Below, one piece after another: positions 16,050 to 21,923 of a DNA stretch of 21,923 nucleotides (its first letter is position 1; each line of letters opens with the position of its first letter). This DNA comes from an uncultured Lentisphaeria bacterium. Lineage in GTDB: Bacteria; Verrucomicrobiota; Lentisphaeria; JABSQK01; CAJWLW01. The notes below the pieces were generated by a model. The model was given only the letters and a program-made list of their open reading frames with translations, did not search any database and was not told where the DNA came from. A program made the translations under genes and the position numbers. The DNA is taken from positions 1 through 21,923 of the forward strand of contig CAJWLW010000049.1 of NCBI GenBank assembly GCA_913042885.1, in the 5' to 3' direction.

Positions 16050-17189
16050 TCATCGAGCTGCTGATCTGGGGTGCCGGTCCTGACCATCGGTCAGCCATTC
16101 GAGCGGGAATCGTTTGCAGACAATCCTTTTACGATACTTCTCCACCCCGCCCCCGCCCTCGTGCAGGCAGGCGATGTCGCCGTTCGGCAGGGCCGTGAGA
16201 CAGGAATAAGCCGAGGAGCCGTCCTCGAGCAACTTTGCAACCGGCCAGGTCTCGCCTTCGTCGTAACTCAGCCGGACGGTCAATTTCCTGCGCCTGTACA
16301 TATGTTTGTTGACGATTCTCGGTACGGTGTTGACGGGATTGCTGAACAACAGACGGCTTTTGTCGCCGTCCTCCGGCCAGGAGTATCGAATAAGGCTGGA
16401 CTGGCATACGGGTTCGATCAACTGCGGGTGAAACTGCAATGGTGACCAGGCCAGCCCGCCGTCGACACTATAGGCAACCCCTTTCTGATGCATACCCTGC
16501 GGGTCATGATGGCGGCCGTGGAGCAGCAGCCGGCCATCGGTCAACTCCGCAACCTGACACTCGTTGACGCCTTCGATGATCCCGCCATTTTGCCATGTTT
16601 GGCCATGGTCATCGCTGTACAAGATATGGCCGCAGTAGCCTTCCGGATTGTCGGGGTAAGGGACGCTGTGGTTGCATGGAATGACGAGTCGACCCTGGTT
16701 TGGCCCGTGCTTCAATTGAATGCCGACGCCCGGGCCGGTGGCGTACCATCGCCATTCCGGATGCTTTGTCGCCTTGCTGATGTTGCTGGCCTTGGCCCAG
16801 GTACGCCCGTCGTCGGTGGAATGGGTGATGTGCGGCTGGCGGGAAAACCTAGCCGTTCCCGCGATCACGGTCTCGTGTGGTTCGTCGATGTGGTTCCACG
16901 TCCCGCCCAGCCAGATGTCGCCGGTCGCCTCATCAACGACCGGGCAGGGATTGCCACAGGTGTTACCGGCATCACCCCAGACCACCTGCTGTTCGCTCCA
17001 CGAGTCGCCACCATCTATGGAGCGTTTGACCAGCACGTCGATGTCGTCAGTGTCGTCACCGGTGATTCTCCGGCCTTCACAGAACGCCAGCAACGTTTTT
17101 TCTGCAGTGACGATTAATGCCGGGATGCGGTACGTGTGATAGCCGTCTTGCCCGCTGACAAAAACGTCTATTTCTTCAGGATATTCCAT
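16050..17189 (-). CDS. Exo-alpha-sialidase, GH33 type
   Basis: The 379-residue product would release terminal sialic acid from glycoconjugates. HTYRIPAL gives the YRIP motif with R21. FCEGR followed by a D-rich stretch and VLVKRS includes D45 as a likely acid/base. NECQVAEL gives E210, R226 follows at 16 residues, R300 lies in YRRRKLTVRLSYD, and SAYSCLT gives Y328 as the likely nucleophile; these assignments use spacing to known sialidases. Asp boxes occur at 57-64, 124-131, 192-199, 241-248 (degenerate) and 308-315. Thus, unlike the two propellers in the left block, this one looks catalytically complete. No signal peptide is visible, so it may be cytoplasmic. The RBS is weak (GGGG about 12 nt upstream). 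It follows the CBM9 gene by 24 bp, probably in one transcript. Confidence 0.93.
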   Translation of the reverse strand: MEYPEEIDVFVSGQDGYHTYRIPALIVTAEKTLLAFCEGRRITGDDTDDIDVLVKRSIDGGDSWSEQQVVWGDAGNTCGNPCPVVDEATGDIWLGGTWNHIDEPHETVIAGTARFSRQPHITHSTDDGRTWAKASNISKATKHPEWRWYATGPGVGIQLKHGPNQGRLVIPCNHSVPYPDNPEGYCGHILYSDDHGQTWQNGGIIEGVNECQVAELTDGRLLLHGRHHDPQGMHQKGVAYSVDGGLAWSPLQFHPQLIEPVCQSSLIRYSWPEDGDKSRLLFSNPVNTVPRIVNKHMYRRRKLTVRLSYDEGETWPVAKLLEDGSSAYSCLTALPNGDIACLHEGGGGVEKYRKRIVCKRFPLEWLTDGQDRHPRSAAR

Positions 17190-17213
17190 CGATTTAATGC
17201 CCCGGAGCCGGGT

Positions 17214-20200
17214 TCACAATTCTGGTTCAGACTCATAATACGACTGCACATGAACGTAGTTATACATCAGCTCCCGTCCGATTTCGCCGCCGGGGTTCGC
17301 ATCGTCGGCCCAGTCCGAGACAGTCAGTTTCGCGGTCGTGCCATTGGCGCGGAACAGGTACCAGCGATAAGTGATCCACGCCAGGCGTTTATTGCCGTCG
17401 TAGGGCGCATGACTCGCCCACGTGGGATTGGGGAAATGTTGTATGACGGTTCTTTCCGGGATCAGCGTCACATCATCCAGCCTGACCGAGACGACATGCT
17501 TATCCTTATTCGACATGTCTTTGAAGTCGCTGGTCATCATGCGGAAGGTGTAGAGTTTACCGGGTCGCAGATCTGTGATTTCCTGTGAAAAACGATTCGG
17601 TCTCGCGGCACTTCTGACGGTGATCAATGCGTTATCGCCCGGCGCCCCGCCGTAGCGCGCCTGGAGGTGGCCGAAGCCCAAACTGAGGGCGCCGCGGATA
17701 CTTTCCTTTTCGGCCGGATCCACCGTCCAGCCCTTCAGACCATCGACAAAGTCAGTGTTCGCAAGGTGCGGCAGGATATACGGCTCGCTGGTGGCCGGTT
17801 CGATATTGCCTTCGATCCCATAGTGGCGGAACAGGTGCGCCCCCCAGCGGACCGTTTCCTCGTCCGCGTAGCCTGAGTGATAGGTCATCAGCCCATAAGT
17901 GCCCAGAAAGGCCGGGTCGGTGGCGACGAGGTTGAACTGCATGTCCAGGTATTTCTTGTAGTTTACCCAAGGGGTACCGTTCAGGAGATGGCCGCCGGGA
18001 AGCGTAAAGTACCCGAAGCACACGGCGATGTGTTCCAGGGATCCCGGGCAAAGTTTGCGATAATTTTCCGCATGCTCGACGAGCTCGTCGTGGAGGAATT
18101 CTCTCGCCGCCTGCTCGTCGTCATGGGTCGGCAGATATCGCTTCCAGGCGAGGACCGCACCCGTATCGCTGAGCGCCTGCACGAATTCCTGGCCTTCCAC
18201 GCCGCCATACAGTTGGTTTACATACGCGCAAAAGAACTGATTCGCGAACGCCGGGGTCACATTTAGTTTTCGCACGGCGTCAGCGAATATGGCACAATTG
18301 GGTTCCGAGTTCATGAACTCGTCGGCCATCACACCATGAGTAAGCAGGTTGGTGTATCCGGCGGACACCGCAATGTGTTTGTACGCGTCTGCGTAATCCC
18401 GGATGTTCTCATTCTGGATGACGCGGAGCACCGGCCAGGCGGCGAACCATCGTCTGCCGCTCGGCTGCCACTTCCGGTAGGCGGGCGTGTCCAGTCGGCT
18501 GGGACTGACGACAAAGGTGTTGACATTGTTAAGGACATGTTTCTCGAAGTAACCGCCGACTTCCTGAGGGAACTCGTGGTAGAGCAGCTCGGGTATGGCG
18601 CGGACGACGAGTGCCTGCGGCGTGCCGTCGATCCGAAGAAGGTGTCGGCCCGCGGGAAGGTGTCGCATGACCTCGACCGGCTTCTCATTCGACTTTGAGA
18701 CGGCCAGCGGTTGTTCGCCGTCATCGAGTGTGATGTTCGCGTCGCCGGAGAGGCGGAAGAAACACCAGCCGTCCCGCGGGTTCATGAACTCTATCTCGGA
18801 GACATCGCGAAGCGCCGGTGCCGACGCGTCCATCAACTCACAGGTCACGTTGTTGAGCCGCTTGACGCGCTGCTTGCCGCCGGGCAGCAGGACGGCAACG
18901 GTCTCGGCCGCAACGATCTCGCGACCGTCGGCGTCCTCGAACCAGGCGCGCACATCATAGGCGCCCCACGGCAGCCGGTCGCCGGCAACAATCATTTCGA
19001 TGGTCTTGGCAGGTGTGGGGAAGTTGCGGGTGATCACGACCTCGCCGGTCTTCCGAGATGTCAGGGTTATCACCAGAGTCCCGGTTTCAAGATGCGCTCT
19101 CGGGAGCAACATGTGCACCCGAATGGTGGTTTCCCGGGGCTGTGCCTCTGAGACATGCTCCGGCCAGGCGTCGTCCACTTCGAGTGTCATCGCCTTGTAA
19201 ACCCAGGTCAATTGTTCCCTGACCAGGGCGAGCGACAAGATCATGCCGCTCTCCACGTCGGTCACGACGACCTTTTTCGTCCGGGGTTCGACCCGGATGG
19301 CACGGCGGCCGTCGCTTGCGATCGCGAGCGCATCGATTTCCAGCGTCTCGAGCTGCAGCAGCATCGCTTCCTTCTCTGTAAAACTGAAGTGATTGGATTC
19401 CAGAGTCGGCTTGTCGTCCGGCGTCAACCGGTGCACGTCAATCTTTACCGTTCGCAGCTTGCCGGTCATGTTCGTGACCCGCATGTTGAGCACAGGCCAT
19501 GGCTGTTCCTTGGTCGGCTCGAAAACAACGAAGCTCGGATCGATGTGGAAGAAGTATTTATTGAAGTCTGCGTTCAGATCCTCGAGAACAACAAATTTTT
19601 CCGCATCATTAAACGCGCCGCGCACGGAAATCGAGGACAGCGTCTTGGTTGTGCCACGACACAGGTTGACACCCCACGTTGATCCGGACTCTGGTGTGAT
19701 GCCGAGGCTGTGGTAGGGCATAGCCAGCTCGACTGACCAGTAGCCTTCGCCAATGTACGATTTACCCGCCCACTCGCCGTTCCAGGCGTCGTCCTCACCG
19801 GTGCCGCCCACGGATCGGGAGCAGTCGAAAGTCGCCCCGTACGCGGTCATGGCGAGTTGATAATAATCCGATTCCGTGCGCCCCGGGTCCAGCATGATCT
19901 CGATTCGGTCGTGCCCCCAGGGGAAATCGTCATGCACGTACGTACCCGGTTCCCCGACCGGTTTTGTTATGGCATCGGGGATCAGGCATTTCATGCCGAT
20001 GTACAGGTAAGAATCGTCGTAACAGATATATCCGTACGTCTGCGTGCCAGCGAGGTCGCGCGAGCGGTAAATCAAAAAGTCGGTGATCTCCGGGGCCTCT
20101 TTCCAGCAGGGGTCATTCAGTTGGCCGTCGATCTCGGGCGCGGTCTCGGCCCGCACGGCCTGGATCACTCTGGGTGCCTCAGCAGAGCTTGCCGAGCCGG

Positions 20201-20255
20201 CAGCCGCAGCTGTGATAACCGTCAAAAGAATGGCGATTCGTCCGACTCGCATCAT
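17214..20255 (-). CDS. Large exported protein with N-terminal CBM9/DOMON-like domain, putative glycosidase
   Basis: The 1013-residue product has a signal peptide (RIAILLTVITAAAAG, cleavage near SSA at about 22-25). Residues about 38-230 are a carbohydrate-binding family 9-like domain: EIDGQLNDPCWKEAP, then YICYDDSYLYIGMKC, HDRIEIMLDPG, YYQLAMTAYG, YWSVELAMPYHSLG and WGVNLCRG. The next about 330 residues look like stacked beta domains. From about 560 to 860 the sequence resembles a TIM-barrel (YTNLLTHGVMADEFMNSEPN with D645/E646, LGTYGLMTYHSGYADEETVRW). The last about 140 residues look like another beta-sandwich, possibly carbohydrate-binding. No known family is recognised for the central domain; catalysis is inferred only. 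AAGGAGG lies 8 nt before the first of two adjacent ATGs (plus-strand CCTCCTT, 20264-20270). It probably works outside the cytoplasm, ahead of the sialidase. Confidence 0.88.
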   Translation of the reverse strand: MMRVGRIAILLTVITAAAAGSASSAEAPRVIQAVRAETAPEIDGQLNDPCWKEAPEITDFLIYRSRDLAGTQTYGYICYDDSYLYIGMKCLIPDAITKPVGEPGTYVHDDFPWGHDRIEIMLDPGRTESDYYQLAMTAYGATFDCSRSVGGTGEDDAWNGEWAGKSYIGEGYWSVELAMPYHSLGITPESGSTWGVNLCRGTTKTLSSISVRGAFNDAEKFVVLEDLNADFNKYFFHIDPSFVVFEPTKEQPWPVLNMRVTNMTGKLRTVKIDVHRLTPDDKPTLESNHFSFTEKEAMLLQLETLEIDALAIASDGRRAIRVEPRTKKVVVTDVESGMILSLALVREQLTWVYKAMTLEVDDAWPEHVSEAQPRETTIRVHMLLPRAHLETGTLVITLTSRKTGEVVITRNFPTPAKTIEMIVAGDRLPWGAYDVRAWFEDADGREIVAAETVAVLLPGGKQRVKRLNNVTCELMDASAPALRDVSEIEFMNPRDGWCFFRLSGDANITLDDGEQPLAVSKSNEKPVEVMRHLPAGRHLLRIDGTPQALVVRAIPELLYHEFPQEVGGYFEKHVLNNVNTFVVSPSRLDTPAYRKWQPSGRRWFAAWPVLRVIQNENIRDYADAYKHIAVSAGYTNLLTHGVMADEFMNSEPNCAIFADAVRKLNVTPAFANQFFCAYVNQLYGGVEGQEFVQALSDTGAVLAWKRYLPTHDDEQAAREFLHDELVEHAENYRKLCPGSLEHIAVCFGYFTLPGGHLLNGTPWVNYKKYLDMQFNLVATDPAFLGTYGLMTYHSGYADEETVRWGAHLFRHYGIEGNIEPATSEPYILPHLANTDFVDGLKGWTVDPAEKESIRGALSLGFGHLQARYGGAPGDNALITVRSAARPNRFSQEITDLRPGKLYTFRMMTSDFKDMSNKDKHVVSVRLDDVTLIPERTVIQHFPNPTWASHAPYDGNKRLAWITYRWYLFRANGTTAKLTVSDWADDANPGGEIGRELMYNYVHVQSYYESEPEL

Positions 20256-20346
20256 TTGTGAACCCTCCTTGTTATTCGACTCGAAATCATCTGGCGCGTG
20301 ATCGCGCGCAGATTGCTTTCGATCCGTTTTTCAATATAACCAAATA

Positions 20347-20376
20347 ATCGTCGCACAGTATCGGCCACGCGACGAT
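20347..20376. promoter_or_regulatory. Perfect 8-bp inverted repeat with 14-bp spacer
   Basis: ATCGTCGC (20347-20354) is the exact inverse complement of GCGACGAT (20369-20376). Its place about 90 bp upstream of the CBM9 start, between divergent genes, suits an operator for a dimeric regulator; an RNA hairpin is the alternative. Confidence 0.45.
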
Positions 20377-20500
20377 GAGATATACTCGCACGGACCAGAA
20401 TTCAAGTAATCAGACCGGAATTGTCGAGCGCTGGGGGGGCGCGGTAAAGCCGAACCCGACATTTTTCTGCGTACTTCATTGCCTTCAACGCTTCGAAAAA

Positions 20501-20528
20501 TTGACTATCCGAATTTTCGACCTACTGT
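20501..20528 (+). promoter_or_regulatory. Weak candidate promoter for the flavin oxidoreductase
   Basis: TTGACT (20501-20506) is a 5/6 match to the -35 consensus. TACTGT (20523-20528) at 16-bp spacing is only a poor -10. The start codon is about 100 bp downstream. Confidence 0.25.
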
Positions 20529-20535
20529 CGCCGCA

Positions 20536-20563
20536 ATGCGGCCCCATGCGGCCCCATGCGGCC
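20536..20563 (+). repeat. Tandem 10-bp repeat, 2.8 copies
   Basis: ATGCGGCCCC is repeated exactly twice plus eight bases of a third copy, in the presumed leader of the oxidoreductase gene. It could be a slippage-prone microsatellite. Confidence 0.85.
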
Positions 20564-20625
20564 AAGCATCGGCGCCGCAGTTCGAGACATGTTTTGCAAC
20601 CAACCTGCCAGCCGGAGATCAGGTC

Positions 20626-21693
20626 ATGAAGTTTGGTCAGTTTTACCTACTCGAGGTCCCACGGGGCAAAGACCATGTGGAGGCCTATCACGAAGCCTTC
20701 GAGCAGTTCAGGTTGTTGGACGAAACGGGCTGGGATGCCATCTGGCTGGCGGAGCACCATTTCGAGCATCGTGCCGCCGCCGCCAATTACTACTCGATCA
20801 CCTCGTCAATCCCCACCGTAGCGGCCTATGCGGCAGCGATTACAGAGCGCATCAAGATCGGCACCGCAGTTGTGGTTTTACCTTTCCACAACCCCGTGAG
20901 GATCGCTGAGGATTTCGCGACCATTGACATCATGTCCAAAGGGCGATTACTCTTCGGCGTCGGCCGCGGATATCAGGTCGAGGAGTTTTACAACTGGGGA
21001 ATTGATCTGGATGAAAGCCGCGACCGGTTCCTCGAGTCGCTTGAAATCATTTTGAAAGCCTGGACCGGACCGTTCGAATACGAGGGGAAGTTCCACCAGA
21101 TACGGCCGATCAACGTAATCCCCAAACCGGTGCAGAAGCCCCATCCCCCCATCTATGTGGCCGCGGTCAGCCCGTCGACCTATCAATGGGTTATCCAAAG
21201 CGGATACGATGTTTTGAGTTCGTTTCTGGAGCCCTATGAAAAGGTGTTCGAGAATTACCGCAACTTCCACACGGAGATTGAAGCGGCGAATATCAGTGGA
21301 AAGCTGGAACTCCCGTTGGCACGGTTCCTCTACGTATCCGACACAATCGAAAAGGCGAGAGAGGAATGTCGTGAAAGTCTGATGTGGTATTTTCAAACCT
21401 TGCTCGCCGAGGTTATCGCCCCGCCGCCGGAGATGGCCCCGCCGGGCCAGCTCGATTTTTACCTCGAACTGAAGCGTAAATTCTCCGCGATCTCGTTCGA
21501 GGAAATAGTGGAAGAGCATTCGATCATCGGTGACCCGGATTACGTGACCGAACGGCTCAAATGGGTCGAGAAGAATACCGGCATCAAGCACTTCATGGGC
21601 TGGACACGAATCGGCGCGCTAAAGCCCGACCTGGTGTGCAAATCGTTGAAAATGTTCGCCAAGTATGTGATGCCCGAATTCAAGGACAACTGA
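20626..21693 (+). CDS. LLM-class flavin-dependent oxidoreductase (luciferase-like)
   Basis: The 355-residue product is a bacterial luciferase-like TIM-barrel monooxygenase that would use FMN or F420. MKFGQFYLLE is the usual first strand, followed by DAIWLAEHHF (37-46), whose AEHHF motif is typical of the family. RIKIGTAVVVLPFHNPVRIAE and a GRLLFGVGRGY stretch follow, then PPIYVAAVSPSTYQWV and a late KHFMGW segment. Length is normal. The start was set at ATG 20626 because GGAGA (20614-20618) lies 7 nt upstream and the family begins here; the open frame extending to 20479 adds 49 unrelated residues including the tandem repeat. Substrate is unknown. No other redox or sulfur genes are nearby, so a link to the glycan genes is not indicated. 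Confidence 0.93.
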   Translation: MKFGQFYLLEVPRGKDHVEAYHEAFEQFRLLDETGWDAIWLAEHHFEHRAAAANYYSITSSIPTVAAYAAAITERIKIGTAVVVLPFHNPVRIAEDFATIDIMSKGRLLFGVGRGYQVEEFYNWGIDLDESRDRFLESLEIILKAWTGPFEYEGKFHQIRPINVIPKPVQKPHPPIYVAAVSPSTYQWVIQSGYDVLSSFLEPYEKVFENYRNFHTEIEAANISGKLELPLARFLYVSDTIEKAREECRESLMWYFQTLLAEVIAPPPEMAPPGQLDFYLELKRKFSAISFEEIVEEHSIIGDPDYVTERLKWVEKNTGIKHFMGWTRIGALKPDLVCKSLKMFAKYVMPEFKDN

Positions 21694-21747
21694 AGACATT
21701 CGGGAACTGTCTATGGTACTCAACGCGTAAATGCGAAAGACACTCGG

Positions 21748-21777
21748 GTTACGGCCCTAAGGCGGCGGAGCCGTAAC
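21748..21777. repeat. Perfect 8-bp inverted repeat downstream of the oxidoreductase
   Basis: GTTACGGC (21748-21755) pairs exactly with GCCGTAAC (21770-21777) around a 14-nt GC-rich loop, 54 bp after the oxidoreductase stop. There is no U-run, so it would be an unusual terminator; an operator or mobile-element end is possible. Confidence 0.5.
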
Positions 21778-21779
21778 AG

Positions 21780-21817
21780 AGGTCAGTTCAGATGTCGGAG
21801 GCCAGTTCAGATGGCCA
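21780..21817 (+). repeat. 19-bp tandem direct repeat, two copies
   Basis: The unit AGG(T/C)CAGTTCAGATG plus five bases occurs at 21780-21798 and 21799-21817 with three mismatches. The second copy carries the presumed start codon of the last open frame, and the boundary supplies its GGAGG. Confidence 0.7.
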
Positions 21818-21923
21818 GAAACCCCATCGATCTTACGGCAGATCAAGCTGCAAGTCTACGAGTAGAGGGAGAAGTGTTCCTCCTACGGTGCAACAAAGCG
21901 CGGGGAGGCGATACTTGTGGCAT
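21811..21923 (+). CDS. Possible start of an unknown gene, cut by the window end
   Basis: The frame is open from ATG 21811 to the window end (37 codons), reading MARNPIDLTADQAASLRVEG and on. GGAGG at 21797-21801 lies 9 nt upstream, good spacing. The peptide is plausible for a protein N-terminus but too short to assign a family. The competing frame from ATG 21792 is also open yet reads as a Ser/Arg-rich string, so it was not preferred. Confidence 0.4.
   Translation, partial: MARNPIDLTADQAASLRVEGEVFLLRCNKARGGDTCG

Larger units (their letters stand above)
20256..20625. other. 370-bp divergent intergenic region without a gene
   Basis: This separates the minus-strand CBM9 gene from the plus-strand oxidoreductase. 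It holds the RBS of the CBM9 gene, a GCGCG-TGAT-CGCGC hairpin (20294-20307), an 8-bp inverted repeat (20347-20376), a possible promoter (20501-20528) and a 10-bp tandem repeat (20536-20563). An open frame from 20479 runs into the oxidoreductase but is not coding-like before 20626. No RNA gene was recognised. Confidence 0.6.

Noticed and set aside
20479..20625. 49-residue N-terminal extension of the oxidoreductase
   Set aside because: The family begins at MKFGQFYLLE, an RBS is well placed for ATG 20626, and the extension includes a non-coding-like tandem repeat.
21748..21777. Integron attC-like site
   Set aside because: The GTTACGG and CCGTAAC boxes are in the reverse of the attC order, the element is too short, and no integrase was seen.
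1..21923. CRISPR arrays, tRNA or rRNA genes, intact insertion sequences
   Set aside because: No regularly spaced repeats, cloverleaf-like or conserved rRNA sequence, or transposase motifs were found on either strand by reading.

Overview
The window is GC-rich bacterial DNA, densely coding on both strands. Several family-level traits point to the PVC superphylum or a neighbour (Planctomycetota, Lentisphaerota/Kiritimatiellota or Hydrogenedentota type): a prepilin-like protein with [17 protein letters not shown] and a late GYGDGHVE motif, an FG-GAP/UnbV lipoprotein, an IunH-type nucleoside hydrolase of the DTDTYNEVDD subtype, a GH32-like protein opening with LFIDDYLIE, and several Asp-box propeller proteins. 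A species cannot be named from the sequence alone.

Left block (1-11181, + strand). This is a likely carbohydrate-degradation operon of six genes: the 3' part of a tandemly duplicated right-handed beta-helix protein, a GH38 alpha-mannosidase with its zinc and nucleophile residues intact, a large putative glycosidase with a GH67/GH20-type N-terminal domain, a GH32/43-like propeller protein, and two Asp-box (BNR, sialidase-like) proteins. Gaps shrink along the block (103, 100, 37 and 10 bp, then a 4-bp ATGA overlap). None of the complete enzymes has a visible signal peptide, so they probably act in the cytoplasm on imported oligosaccharides. A long stem-loop made of TTCGGAT-like heptamers sits between the first two genes.

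Middle block (11182-15899). A stand-alone gene with a consensus TATAAT upstream encodes a secreted protein with a collagen-like Gly-X-Y stalk and a C-terminal peptidase S74 self-cleaving chaperone. Convergent to it is a two-gene minus-strand unit, a nucleoside hydrolase coupled by an ATGA overlap to an FG-GAP/UnbV lipoprotein. Divergent from that unit is a prepilin-like protein starting at TTG.

Right block (16050-20255, - strand). A 1013-residue exported protein with an N-terminal CBM9/DOMON-like domain lies 24 bp upstream of a GH33 exo-sialidase that keeps the YRIP motif and an apparently complete catalytic set. After a 370-bp regulatory-looking gap comes a luciferase-like flavin oxidoreductase (+ strand). 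The window ends in a repeat-rich stretch and what may be the first 37 codons of another gene.

Functionally, alpha-mannosidase plus sialidase and several accessory propellers suggest breakdown of sialylated or mannose-containing glycans such as N-glycans or complex marine or soil polysaccharides; this is inference. No transporter, transcription factor, tRNA, rRNA, CRISPR array or intact insertion sequence was seen. Four starts were moved from the longest open frame to an RBS- or overlap-supported codon (TTG 7510, ATG 8966, ATG 10084, ATG 20626).
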